Assembly (NCBI GenBank): GCA_964413425.1
Contig: CAYPST010000015.1
Span: 1-59,877 of the forward strand
DNA from: DATFLS01 sp964413425
Lineage (GTDB): Bacteria > Fidelibacterota > JAANXI01
DNA: 59,877 nt
Direction: 5' to 3'
The notes beneath the pieces were generated by a model. That model ran no database searches. It saw only the letters and a program-made list of their open reading frames with translations, and was not told the DNA's origin. A program made the position numbers and the translations under genes. Positions 8,600 through 17,400 of the stretch are shown here, piece by piece (positions within the stretch are counted from its first letter, which is position 1; each line of letters opens with the position of its first letter).

Positions 8600-9052
8600 A
8601 TGCATATTCGCAGGGGAATTGTTGAAATGTTCACCATACTCGGAACAGGGCAGATCGCCCTTGGCGAAAACACTCTCTCGACTCCCGGAAATCAGGAACC
8701 GGGATTTCTCTGGATTCTTCTGCAATCCATCGGGGCTTTGTTGTTAGTGATGGTGGGCATCTATGTGTTTGTCTGGCTGCTGAAACAGCTCATGAACCGG
8801 ACCGGGGGGCATATGCCTTCCGGTATCTCGGCACACTTTCAGGTGCTCTCCAGGATGGCGATTTCACCCAAACATTCCCTGTATGCTATCCGCTCCTTTG
8901 ATGATTTGTTCATCGTGGCCAGCAGTGAGTCGGAGATCAGTCTCCTGCACCGGTACGAAAATTTCGAACAGTGGGATGCGTTTGATGTCAAAAAAAATGC
9001 CGGGCAGAATGGTTTTGAAAAGCTCTTTCAGAGAGTGCTGAGAAAAGAATAA
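8600..9052 (+). CDS. fliO: Flagellar export protein FliO
   Basis: FliO is a small membrane protein that helps FliP fold and assemble the export gate. One strong transmembrane segment follows a short periplasmic stretch (FLWILLQSIGALLLVMVG, then YVFVWLLKQL). The cytoplasmic part has the family's VLSRMAISPKHSLYAIRSFDDLFIV-type core, here split into strands. I chose ATG 8600 over 8585, because GAAGGA at 8587-8592 gives good spacing and the sigma-54 start would leave only about 8 bases before 8585. It heads the fliOPQR-flhBA operon. Confidence 0.88.
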   Translation: MHIRRGIVEMFTILGTGQIALGENTLSTPGNQEPGFLWILLQSIGALLLVMVGIYVFVWLLKQLMNRTGGHMPSGISAHFQVLSRMAISPKHSLYAIRSFDDLFIVASSESEISLLHRYENFEQWDAFDVKKNAGQNGFEKLFQRVLRKE

Positions 9053-9090
9053 TCGGAGCCGCAAAGCTTGTAAACAGGACTTTTGTAAAC

Positions 9091-9858
9091 ATGCAGCAGA
9101 AACCTGCGGTCAAATATGTAGCAGTGTTGCTCATTCTCTTTCTTTTCGCCGGGATGGCGCCCCTCACTTCCGTTTCAGGACAATCGGTGCCCAAAATTAC
9201 CGTGGGAATTGATCAGAGTGACAACCCGGAAGATATTTCCGTCACGCTCCAGATTCTGTTGATCATGACGGTGCTGGCATTAGCGCCTTCTATCCTCATA
9301 TTAATGACCAGCTTCACCCGGATTATTGTGGTCCTCTATTTTGCACGGCAGGCCCTGGGTACCAATCAGATGCCCCCGAACCAGCTGCTCATCGGACTCG
9401 CCTTATTTCTCACCCTGTTCATTATGAGTCCGGTATTGAAAGAAATCCACGAAGATGCGCTTCTCCCGTATCTGGAGGAAGAGATCACCCAGAAAGAAGC
9501 CTTCCACAATGCCATGGGATCACTGCGGGAGTTCATGGCGAGCCAGACGAAAAAAGAAGATCTCGGTATTTTTATGAAAATCAGCCAGATGAGCAAACCG
9601 CAAAACATGGCGGAGGTGCCGAATAGTGTGTTGATCCCCAGCTTTGTCATCAGTGAGCTGCGGATAGCATTTCAGATAGGATTCGTCCTGTATATCCCGT
9701 TCCTGATGATCGATATGGTTGTGGCCGGAGTACTTATGTCCATGGGGATGATGATGCTGCCCCCGGTCATGATTTCCCTGCCGTTCAAGATACTGCTGTT
9801 TGTCCTGGTGGACGGATGGAATTTACTGGTGGGTTCCATAGTGAACGGCTTTATGTAA
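9091..9858 (+). CDS. fliP: Flagellar export gate protein FliP
   Basis: FliP forms the pentameric core of the type III export gate. There is a cleavable signal peptide (about residues 1-30), then transmembrane segments with the family motifs SFTRIIVVL, ALGTNQMPPNQ, IPSFVISELRIAFQIGF and the C-terminal VDGWNLLVGS. Length 255 aa is normal. It is followed by fliQ within 10 bases. Confidence 0.96.
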   Translation: MQQKPAVKYVAVLLILFLFAGMAPLTSVSGQSVPKITVGIDQSDNPEDISVTLQILLIMTVLALAPSILILMTSFTRIIVVLYFARQALGTNQMPPNQLLIGLALFLTLFIMSPVLKEIHEDALLPYLEEEITQKEAFHNAMGSLREFMASQTKKEDLGIFMKISQMSKPQNMAEVPNSVLIPSFVISELRIAFQIGFVLYIPFLMIDMVVAGVLMSMGMMMLPPVMISLPFKILLFVLVDGWNLLVGSIVNGFM

Positions 9859-9867
9859 GGAGACCAC

Positions 9868-10131
9868 ATGTCTGTTCAATTGGCGATAGACCTTGGCAGG
9901 TCGGCAATGGCTGTAGGTTTTAAACTCATTGCCCCGATTCTGATCATGAGCCTGGTGGTAGGCTTGGCCGTGGCGATTTTTCAGGCAGCGACGTCCATAC
10001 AGGAAATGACGCTGACGTTTATTCCGAAGATAGTGGTTGCTGCGGCCGTCATTCTCATTTTAATGCCGTGGTACATAAAGATTGTGGTGGATTTTACCAG
10101 AGAACTGTTTCTAATCATCCAGGGATTTTAA
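9868..10131 (+). CDS. fliQ: Flagellar export gate protein FliQ
   Basis: An 87-aa protein with two transmembrane helices that packs around the FliP-FliR helical gate. The family signature LVVGLAVAIFQAATSIQEMTL (here split over the first helix and loop) and TFIPKIV are visible. AAGGAGACC lies just before the ATG. fliR starts immediately after the stop codon. Confidence 0.96.
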   Translation: MSVQLAIDLGRSAMAVGFKLIAPILIMSLVVGLAVAIFQAATSIQEMTLTFIPKIVVAAAVILILMPWYIKIVVDFTRELFLIIQGF

Positions 10132-10908
10132 ATGATACCGGAATTTACATGGTATGAATATCAGAGCGTGCTTCTGGTGATTGTCAGGATTACCGCATTA
10201 TTTGCGGCGGCACCCTTCCTTGGCGATAATGCCATTCCGCGTATGCTGAAAGTGGGATTGGGGATCCTGACTGCCCTCCTGTTTCTTCCACTCGTTGATA
10301 TATTACCATCCAGTTACCAGACCGCACCGGGTTTCACCTATGCAGTGCTCAGGGAAGTTATGGTTGGCGTAACCATTGGCTTCGTCGCCAAGTTACTCTT
10401 TATTGGCATTCAATTTTCGGGACAATTTGTCAGCCTCCAGATGGGATTCGCCGCGGCCATGCTCTTTGACCCCAGTACGGAGCATAATGTCCCGGTCCTG
10501 GGGGAGTTCTACTACATCGTTGCCATTCTGCTGTATCTGGCGCTGGGCGGACATGGCTTCTTATTTGATGCCCTGCGGGAGAGCTTCGAGGTGATTCCCC
10601 TCACCGGCATTTCCTATAGCAGCGGGTTTTTTCGGATGCTCACCGGCCTTTCTGCGGAAGTGTTTGTCATTGCGCTCAAGATTGCGGCGCCGGTATTTGT
10701 GACTATCCTGATTATCGATATTTCGCTGGGGCTGGTGGCCCGGCTCGTCCCGCAGATGAATATCTTTATGTTCGGGTTCCCCCTGAAAATCATGACGGGC
10801 ATGATTATTATCATCATTTCCATGCCGCTTTTCGGAGAGATGTTTCAACGCCTGTACCAGGCGTCCCGGGTTGATATCTATAACGTTATACAATTACTGA
10901 GACCGTGA
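10132..10908 (+). CDS. fliR: Flagellar export gate protein FliR
   Basis: FliR completes the FliP5-Q4-R1 gate. It is a 258-aa protein with about six hydrophobic segments. Recognisable stretches are the FAAAPFLGDNAIPR region, VGVTIGFVAKLLFIGIQF, the GFAAAMLFDPST loop and the conserved RLVPQMNIFMFGFPLKI near the C-terminus. It abuts fliQ and is followed by flhB after 6 bases. Confidence 0.96.
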   Translation: MIPEFTWYEYQSVLLVIVRITALFAAAPFLGDNAIPRMLKVGLGILTALLFLPLVDILPSSYQTAPGFTYAVLREVMVGVTIGFVAKLLFIGIQFSGQFVSLQMGFAAAMLFDPSTEHNVPVLGEFYYIVAILLYLALGGHGFLFDALRESFEVIPLTGISYSSGFFRMLTGLSAEVFVIALKIAAPVFVTILIIDISLGLVARLVPQMNIFMFGFPLKIMTGMIIIIISMPLFGEMFQRLYQASRVDIYNVIQLLRP

Positions 10909-10914
10909 GGCACC

Positions 10915-11973
10915 ATGGCGGGCGGCGCACAGGACAAAACTGAACAACCAACTCCCAAACGCAAACAGGAAGCGAAGAAAAAGGGAGAAGTCGCAAAGAG
11001 TACGGAGGTGAATAGTGCCTTATTATTGTTCGGAGGAGCCTTGACTTTGCTGTTCTCCGGCCCAATGATGCTCAAACAGTTCGAGCAGGTGTGCGTGGAA
11101 ATGTTTGGGAACGCCCATACCTATCCGATCAATCCGAGCACACTCCCGGGAATGACCTGGCAGGGGTCCAAATACATGCTCAAAGGGCTTTTTCCCATGC
11201 TGGTTGTCATGATATTACTGGGATTAATTGCGAGTTTCGGCCAGGTGGGGATACGAGTAGTGGAAGAAGCAATGAAGCCGAAGTGGAGTAAGCTCAATCC
11301 TCTGAAAGGGCTGAAACAGATATTTTCTATGCGGGGATTTGTGGAGATGGTTAAAGGACTGGTAAAAATGATCATTGTCCTCTCCATTGCATTCTTTGTA
11401 CTGAAAGCCCACCACAAGGAGTTTTTCTTGATTGCGAGCCAGGGGGTGCATGGGATTGTCGCATTTTCCGGGAAAGTCGGATTTGAAATATTCATTAAAG
11501 TGGCTATTGCGCTCATGTTTCTGGCAGCGATGGATTATACCTACCAGCGTTATCGGCATAACAAAGATCTGAAAATGACAAAACAGGAGGTCAAGGAAGA
11601 ACATAAGCAGATGGAGGGTGATCCTCTGATTAAATCGCGCATCAGAAGTTTGCAGGAAGAGATGGCCCGGAAACGTATGATGCAGAAGGTTCCGGAGGCG
11701 GATGTGGTCATCACCAATCCCACCCATTACGCGGTGGCTTTGAAATACGAGGATCAGGAGATGGAGGCGCCGAAAGTCGTTGCCAAGGGTATGCGAAAGA
11801 TTGCCGAACGCATCAAAGCGATTGCCGGTGATTATAACATTCCGGTGATTGAAAATGCCCCGCTGGCCCGGTCGCTGTATGATGCCGTGGAGATTGATCA
11901 GGAGATTCCTGCGAACTTTTACCGGGCAATCGCTGAGATACTGGCCCAAATCTACAAGATGAGAAAGCACTAA
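10915..11973 (+). CDS. flhB: Flagellar export switch protein FlhB
   Basis: FlhB switches the export apparatus from rod/hook to filament substrates after self-cleavage. The N-terminus DKTEQPTPKRKQEAKKKGEV is typical. Four membrane helices precede the cytoplasmic domain. The autocleavage motif NPTH is at residues 268-271 (cleavage expected between N268 and P269). Length (352 aa) is normal. Its usual partner FliK is represented only by a divergent candidate at 18850-19944. Confidence 0.96.
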   Translation: MAGGAQDKTEQPTPKRKQEAKKKGEVAKSTEVNSALLLFGGALTLLFSGPMMLKQFEQVCVEMFGNAHTYPINPSTLPGMTWQGSKYMLKGLFPMLVVMILLGLIASFGQVGIRVVEEAMKPKWSKLNPLKGLKQIFSMRGFVEMVKGLVKMIIVLSIAFFVLKAHHKEFFLIASQGVHGIVAFSGKVGFEIFIKVAIALMFLAAMDYTYQRYRHNKDLKMTKQEVKEEHKQMEGDPLIKSRIRSLQEEMARKRMMQKVPEADVVITNPTHYAVALKYEDQEMEAPKVVAKGMRKIAERIKAIAGDYNIPVIENAPLARSLYDAVEIDQEIPANFYRAIAEILAQIYKMRKH

Positions 11974-11979
11974 CCATCC

Positions 11980-14028
11980 ATGAACTCTCTGAAAAATCTT
12001 CCGGGATTGGTGGTTATTACCAGTGTTGTTGTGATTCTGGCCATTATGATCATTCCCATGACCACCGGTCTGATGGATGCCTTCCTGGCAGCGAATATTG
12101 CCTTGGCGCTCACCATCATTATCAGTTCCATGTACGTCACGGAGCCGCTGCAGTTTTCAATATTTCCGGGGCTCTTGTTGCTGGTCACCCTGTTCCGGTT
12201 ATCTCTCAATATTGCCACCACACGGCTGATTCTGGGGGATGCCTATGCAGGGAAGATCATCGAAACTTTTGGCAACTTTGTGGTCAAAGGGAATTATGTG
12301 GTGGGATTCATCATTTTTCTCATTCTGGTCATAATCAATTTTATTGTCATCACCAAGGGAGCGGAACGGGTCGCCGAGGTGGCCGCCCGGTTTACCCTCG
12401 ATGCTATGCCCGGGAAGCAGATGAGCATTGATGCGGATTTGAATGCCGGACTCATCGATGAGAGAGAAGCGAAGCAGCGGCGAGAGAAAATTTCCCGGGA
12501 GGCGGAATTTTTCGGTGCCATGGATGGGGCCAGTAAGTTTGTGAGAGGTGATGCCATTGCCGGTTTGATCGTTACCCTGATTAACATTATCGGTGGATTG
12601 ATTATCGGGGTGGCCCAGAATGCCATGAATTTCGGGGAGGCGCTGCAAACCTATACCATGTTAACAGTCGGTGACGGATTAGTCAGTCAGATACCGGCTA
12701 TTATCATTTCGACCTCGGCCGGCCTAATAGTGACCAGATCCGCCTCGACCCAGAATATGGGCGAATCGGTGATCTCGCAGTTCATGGCCAGACCACAGGC
12801 GCTGATGGTGTCTGCAGTGATTATTTTCATTTTCGGGTTTATGCCCGGCTTCCCGTCCGTCCCATTTATTCTTATCTCCGGCAGTGTCGGGATGATTGCA
12901 TATCGTCGAATCCAGAGTACGCCACGGATGGAGCCCATGGAGGAACTAAAAGAGGAGCCGGAAGAAGAACTGCCGCCCCAGGACGAGTTCCAGGCGTACC
13001 TGCAGGTGGATCCGCTGGAAATCGAAATCGGGTATGGCTTGATTCCGCTGGTGGAGGAGTCGCAGGGCGGAGATCTCCTGAGCCGTATTACTTCTCTGAG
13101 AAAACAGGTCGCCCAGGAACTGGGCGTGGTAGTGCCACCCATCCGGGTGCGTGACAATCTGCAGCTTGCTTCCAATGAGTATCGAATTCTGGTCCGGGGT
13201 AATCCCGTGGCAGGCGCCGAGCTGATGCCCGGATATTATCTTGCGTTAAATCCGGGGACAGCGACCGGGAAAATCAGCGGCATCGAAACCAGAGAACCCA
13301 CCTTTGATATGCCGGCGTATTGGATTACCGAATCGCAACGGGAACGTGCGGAGCGGAACGGATATACTCTGGTGGAGGTCGAGGCCGTGCTGGCGACGCA
13401 TCTCATGGAAGTGGTGAAACAGCATGCCCACGAATTGCTGACCAGACAGCAGGTGCAGAATATCATCGATGCAGTGAAAGAAGAACATCCCGCCCTCATT
13501 GAGGAACTCTTTCCCAATATGATACAATTGGGAGGGATTCAAAAAGTGTTGCAGAGTCTGCTGAAAGAAAAGATCCCGATTAAAAATCTGGTGATGGTAT
13601 TGGAATCGCTGGCAGACTTTGCTCCCCAGACCAAGGATCCCCAGATGTTGCTGGAATATGTGCGGGGATCACTTTCGGAAGTTATCTGCAACCAGTTCAG
13701 AGCTGACGATGGCAAATTATACTGTATGACACTGGACCCCAGACTGGAACAGCGGATGAGTAAAGCGATTCAGAACACGGAGGAAGAAAATCTCGGGACG
13801 TTGGGTTTGACACCGGAAGAAGTCAAGAAACTGTACACCGCACTGCAGGACCTGAATGATAAAATGAATGCCCGGGGATTGCAGCCGTTGGTTTTGTGTA
13901 CCCCGACACTGCGTCCTTACTTCCGGATGCTCATCGAACCGGAATTTCCGGAGACGGTGGCGCTTTCGTATGGGGAGCTGACCATGCATATCGAGGTGGA
14001 ATCAATTGGTATGTTAGAAATTGAATGA
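11980..14028 (+). CDS. flhA: Flagellar export protein FlhA
   Basis: FlhA is the nonameric export component with a membrane domain (about residues 1-310) and a cytoplasmic substrate/chaperone docking domain. The FHIPEP-family region is clear: FPGLLLLVTLFRLSLNIATTR in split form, then KGAERVAEVAARFTLDAMPGKQ. The C-terminal domain has SLLKEKIPIKNLVMVLE. Length 682 aa fits the family. An acidic linker with PMEELKEEPEEE joins the two halves. Confidence 0.97.
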   Translation: MNSLKNLPGLVVITSVVVILAIMIIPMTTGLMDAFLAANIALALTIIISSMYVTEPLQFSIFPGLLLLVTLFRLSLNIATTRLILGDAYAGKIIETFGNFVVKGNYVVGFIIFLILVIINFIVITKGAERVAEVAARFTLDAMPGKQMSIDADLNAGLIDEREAKQRREKISREAEFFGAMDGASKFVRGDAIAGLIVTLINIIGGLIIGVAQNAMNFGEALQTYTMLTVGDGLVSQIPAIIISTSAGLIVTRSASTQNMGESVISQFMARPQALMVSAVIIFIFGFMPGFPSVPFILISGSVGMIAYRRIQSTPRMEPMEELKEEPEEELPPQDEFQAYLQVDPLEIEIGYGLIPLVEESQGGDLLSRITSLRKQVAQELGVVVPPIRVRDNLQLASNEYRILVRGNPVAGAELMPGYYLALNPGTATGKISGIETREPTFDMPAYWITESQRERAERNGYTLVEVEAVLATHLMEVVKQHAHELLTRQQVQNIIDAVKEEHPALIEELFPNMIQLGGIQKVLQSLLKEKIPIKNLVMVLESLADFAPQTKDPQMLLEYVRGSLSEVICNQFRADDGKLYCMTLDPRLEQRMSKAIQNTEEENLGTLGLTPEEVKKLYTALQDLNDKMNARGLQPLVLCTPTLRPYFRMLIEPEFPETVALSYGELTMHIEVESIGMLEIE

Positions 14029-14053
14029 TACGGAAAGGACGGAGACATACCGG

Positions 14054-15178
14054 ATGGTAGAGACAGGGATGAAAATAAAAAAGGTCCAATCGGATTCGGT
14101 CAGAAATGCCATGCGCCGGATCCGGCGGGAATTTGGGGCGGATGCGGTGATTCTGAACACCCGGAACCTCAACGGGAATTCTGATGGGGACTCGGAGGCA
14201 AAAGTGGAGGTTACCGCAGGTATTTACCAGCAAACGCCTCCCAGTCCGGAGCCCGAGGCTCCGGAGAGCGAGGAATCGCACGTAGCGACCAGGGAGCATA
14301 CCGAAGAAACCAGGAAAATGCGCAAGACGATGCTCAAAATGCAGGAGACGATTGAGCGGTTGACTGTGGATTTGCAGCATCCGGACATCCAGCATCTGCC
14401 GGATCAGTATCGGGAATGGTATCTCTATCTGGTAAACCAGGAAGTCGATACCTATCTCATCAAGAATATGATTCGTGATGCCATGAAGATGAAAGGAAAA
14501 CAGGCAACACACGAAGAGATCCGGGAATATCTTGAGCAGGTCATCGATAGCATTTTTATGGAATCGCCCTCTCCGGTCATGGACGATGAGCAACGAATTA
14601 TTGCCGTTGTCGGTCCGACCGGGGTGGGGAAAACAACCACCATTGCAAAGCTGGCCACGCAGAAATCACTGGAAGAAGGCCGGCGAGTGGCCCTCATCAC
14701 CGCCGACACCTATCGGGTGGCAGCGACGGATCAGATTACCACCTTCGCACATCTGCTGGAATTACCGATCCAGGTGGTCTATACCTCCCGGGAAATGGAG
14801 GAAGCGCTGCAGAAGTTCACCGACTATGATTATATCTATATCGATACCACAGGCAGAAGCCAGAACGATCGGGAGAACATTCTGCAAATCCAGCAGATTC
14901 TGGAAGCCGCAGATCCTCATGAGATGCATCTCGTATTAAGTGCGACCACCTCTACTGCCACATTGCGGTCTGTTGCGAATAAATTTTCGCTCTTGCCAGT
15001 GACGGAGCTCCTCATTTCGAAGATCGATGAATCCGAAGCCGCCGGGTCGGTCCTTTCTCTGCTGCAGCAGTACTCCTGGCCTGTGAGCTATTTCACCAAT
15101 GGCCAGAATGTTCCCGAAGATATCATGGTCGGCTCAGCCGCCGGATATTGCCAACTGCTCTTTGGAGAGATGGAATGA
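14054..15178 (+). CDS. flhF: Flagellar biosynthesis SRP-like GTPase FlhF
   Basis: FlhF is the SRP-type GTPase that sets the position and number of polar flagella. The basic N-terminal domain begins MKIKKVQSDSVRNAMRRIRREFG, here shortened by variants. A helical linker follows, then the NG GTPase domain with P-loop GPTGVGKTT (residues 187-195), ADTYRVAATDQ and the DTTGRSQND motif. I prefer ATG 14054, with GGAG upstream; ATG 14021 lies inside flhA, and ATG 14069 would also give the canonical start. flhG overlaps its stop codon. Confidence 0.93.
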   Translation: MVETGMKIKKVQSDSVRNAMRRIRREFGADAVILNTRNLNGNSDGDSEAKVEVTAGIYQQTPPSPEPEAPESEESHVATREHTEETRKMRKTMLKMQETIERLTVDLQHPDIQHLPDQYREWYLYLVNQEVDTYLIKNMIRDAMKMKGKQATHEEIREYLEQVIDSIFMESPSPVMDDEQRIIAVVGPTGVGKTTTIAKLATQKSLEEGRRVALITADTYRVAATDQITTFAHLLELPIQVVYTSREMEEALQKFTDYDYIYIDTTGRSQNDRENILQIQQILEAADPHEMHLVLSATTSTATLRSVANKFSLLPVTELLISKIDESEAAGSVLSLLQQYSWPVSYFTNGQNVPEDIMVGSAAGYCQLLFGEME

Positions 15179-16029
15179 ATGAGCAAGCAGCCGCTTTACA
15201 GGAGTATATCCGTCAGAAAAATCTGTCCCGGATGACTGAGGCCAGACACATGGATGAAACGCATACCGGAATCATTATTACGATGACCAGCGGGAAAGGT
15301 GGAGTAGGGAAATCCACCCTGGTGCTCAATTTAGGATTGGCTACTCAAAAACGCACCTTAATTGTGGATGGTGATTTCCTGCTTGGTGACTTGTCAACCC
15401 TCACGAATCAAAGGCCCGCAGTTAATTGGGAAGAGATTCTGACCGGTCGGCGAACCTGGCGAGACGCAATCCAACCGCTCGCTCAGACAACGGATGTCCT
15501 CTCGGCCCGGCCCGTTGAATCCGAGAAACGGGTTGGAATGCATACCAGCGCCACCGTACTCAGTCGTCTGGTGAGAGAATGGAAGCAGGAGTATGCCCTC
15601 ATTCTTATCGATACGGCATCAGGGCTGGGCATGCGTGTTATCGAATGGAGCCTGGTGGCGAATCACATCGTGATGGTAAGCACACCAGATCCTGCTTCCT
15701 GCATGAATACCTATGCAATCGCGAAATCGTTCTCGCTGTCCGGGGAAATGCAGAAGCTTGGAATGATCATCAATCAGTATCTCCGGGACGAGAACCCGCG
15801 GACAATCTATAAGCAGCTGGAGCTAATGATGCAGAAGCTGCTTAACCGGCCCCTCTCCTATTGGGGCGCAATTCCCTGGATGGACGATATTGCTCGTTCG
15901 ACCAGACAACAGACCCCGCTTCTGCTGCAGGAAGAAGGGAGACAGTGGGTATCAATTTTCCAGGAGATCATATCCACTGTCATCGATGATACCCAGAATG
16001 TCGCGAACTCATTTCAAATGATAGGATAG
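15175..16029 (+). CDS. flhG: MinD-like ATPase FlhG (FleN/YlxH)
   Basis: FlhG is a ParA/MinD-family ATPase that stimulates FlhF and limits flagellar number. The deviant Walker A motif GKGGVGKS is at residues 40-47, with DGDFLLGDLSTL as the Walker A' region and LILIDTASGLG as Walker B. The N-terminal activation helix QAAALQEYIRQKN resembles the DQA-type helix that acts on FlhF. The ATG at 15175 overlaps the flhF stop (ATGA), a classic coupled start with GGAGAG upstream. A C-terminal amphipathic membrane-targeting helix is likely. Confidence 0.94.
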   Translation: MNEQAAALQEYIRQKNLSRMTEARHMDETHTGIIITMTSGKGGVGKSTLVLNLGLATQKRTLIVDGDFLLGDLSTLTNQRPAVNWEEILTGRRTWRDAIQPLAQTTDVLSARPVESEKRVGMHTSATVLSRLVREWKQEYALILIDTASGLGMRVIEWSLVANHIVMVSTPDPASCMNTYAIAKSFSLSGEMQKLGMIINQYLRDENPRTIYKQLELMMQKLLNRPLSYWGAIPWMDDIARSTRQQTPLLLQEEGRQWVSIFQEIISTVIDDTQNVANSFQMIG

Positions 16030-16039
16030 GTGAGGAATT

Positions 16040-16270
16040 ATGCATGATTTCGTTTCAAATATCGTGCTGCTCATATACTTGGGCATTGTCTTTATCTATA
16101 AACTGATCGGATACAGTTATTTTGATGCGGCATGGAAAGCCCTGATCTGGATTGCCATATTTGTTTTCCTCATTCTGGTTGTCCGGTACGGCTATCAATG
16201 GATAATCAAGGAGGCGAATCAAACAGAAAATATCGATGCCTCCCAGGCAGAACCAAATGAAAACAGCTAG
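16040..16270 (+). CDS. Small two-helix membrane protein, unknown
   Basis: A 76-aa protein not recognised as a known family. It has two hydrophobic helices (about residues 5-24 and 32-51) and a short charged, Asn/Glu-rich cytoplasmic tail. It sits tightly between flhG and fliA (10 and 11 bases), with GTGAGGAATT before the ATG, so it is co-expressed with the positioning genes. It might tether FlhG or another cluster protein to the membrane, but nothing in the sequence proves this. Confidence 0.75.
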   Translation: MHDFVSNIVLLIYLGIVFIYKLIGYSYFDAAWKALIWIAIFVFLILVVRYGYQWIIKEANQTENIDASQAEPNENS

Positions 16271-16281
16271 AGTGAAGAGCC

Positions 16282-17067
16282 ATGTTTACTTCAAATAATA
16301 TTCAGATCGAACAGAAATCCCCAACCGAAGTCAGCGATCTCTGGGACGAGTATGTTAAGACCGGATCCTCGGATATTCGAGCGCAGTTAGTTGAACAATA
16401 TTTACCACTGGTGAAATATATCGCCGGCAGAATCACCGGGAATTTACCCCCGACCTTAAGTTGGGACGATCTCTTTCATTCCGGGGTTATCGGATTGATT
16501 GAAGCTGTGGATCGCTATGATCCCTATCAGAACGTGAAATTTAAGACCTTCGCGTATCCGCGCATTCACGGGGCCATGATCGATACCCTGCGCCGGGTGG
16601 AATGGGGACCGCGATCCTTGCGGGATAATCACCGGCGTATCGAAGCGGCCATCGAGGAACTCACTATTGAGCTCGGAGAATTCCCGACAGATGAACAGAT
16701 AGCCGAATCTCTGGATGTGACCGTGGATGAATATTATAAGATGCTTAACGACGTATCAAAACGATACATGCTTTCACTTGATTTCGAGTATGGGACATCC
16801 GAAGAGGAAGACGGGTATAGCATCAAACAAAAAGTCGAACAGGACGAGCATACGAATCCGTTGGATGAGATGGTCCGGGAAGATGAAAGAGAACGTCTCG
16901 TGCAGGTCATTGAGCAGCTGCCAGACCAGGAAAAACTGGTGATAGCCCTGTACTATTATGAAGAGTTAACCCTGAAGGAAATCGGGGAAGTGTTGGGGCT
17001 CTCGGAATCCCGGATCTCTCAAATTCATACCAAAGTGCTTGTCTATTTGGAGAATATTCTAAGCTGA
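16282..17067 (+). CDS. fliA: RNA polymerase sigma-28 factor FliA
   Basis: FliA transcribes late flagellar genes. Region 2 is clear (LVEQYLPLVKYIAGRI, SWDDLFHSGVIGLIEAVDRYDP, FKTFAYPRIHGAMIDTLRR), as are region 3 and region 4 with the HTH KEIGEVLGLSESRISQIH near the C-terminus. Length 261 aa is typical. Candidate targets in this window are the sigma-28-type promoters before flagellin (40464-40490) and before the HTH gene (46544-46570). The likely antagonist is the FlgM-like protein at 45900. Confidence 0.97.
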   Translation: MFTSNNIQIEQKSPTEVSDLWDEYVKTGSSDIRAQLVEQYLPLVKYIAGRITGNLPPTLSWDDLFHSGVIGLIEAVDRYDPYQNVKFKTFAYPRIHGAMIDTLRRVEWGPRSLRDNHRRIEAAIEELTIELGEFPTDEQIAESLDVTVDEYYKMLNDVSKRYMLSLDFEYGTSEEEDGYSIKQKVEQDEHTNPLDEMVREDERERLVQVIEQLPDQEKLVIALYYYEELTLKEIGEVLGLSESRISQIHTKVLVYLENILS

Positions 17068-17078
17068 GGTAAGTCACT

Positions 17079-17390
17079 ATGGATATGCGCATTCATAGGA
17101 CGTCCTTACATAATAAAGTCGGAACGGTTGATAGAACCAGGCGGGTGAATCCGGCCAACCAAGACGAACCAGAGCAGGACAGCCGGAAGTTTTCGGATCA
17201 TCTGACGTTCATTGAAAAGAAGGATAAAGAGAAAAACGAACAGGACCAGGAAACTGAACCGCAGTCCGAACAGGAACACAAAGAGGGCCTGACCAAGGAA
17301 TCGTCCGAGAATAAAACAACACAGAAACTTCTCCATTCTCCTGAGACAGATAAAAAGGATTTGGGGAATAATATTGACATTAAAGTATGA
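17079..17390 (+). CDS. Charged hypothetical protein
   Basis: A 103-aa soluble protein rich in Glu, Lys, Gln and Asp, probably disordered over residues 25-95. It has no recognised domain. The N-terminus (RIHRTSLHNKVG) and a short C-terminal IDIKV are the only patterned parts. It begins 11 bases after fliA with GAGGTAAG upstream, so it is likely translated. It could be a small adaptor or an export-related protein; no function is claimed. Confidence 0.6.
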   Translation: MDMRIHRTSLHNKVGTVDRTRRVNPANQDEPEQDSRKFSDHLTFIEKKDKEKNEQDQETEPQSEQEHKEGLTKESSENKTTQKLLHSPETDKKDLGNNIDIKV

Positions 17391-17400
17391 AAAGAGGGTC

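Noticed and set aside
8600..14028. Possible injectisome type III secretion genes
   Set aside because: FliOPQR-FlhBA are of flagellar type and embedded in a flagellar cluster with rod, hook and filament genes.
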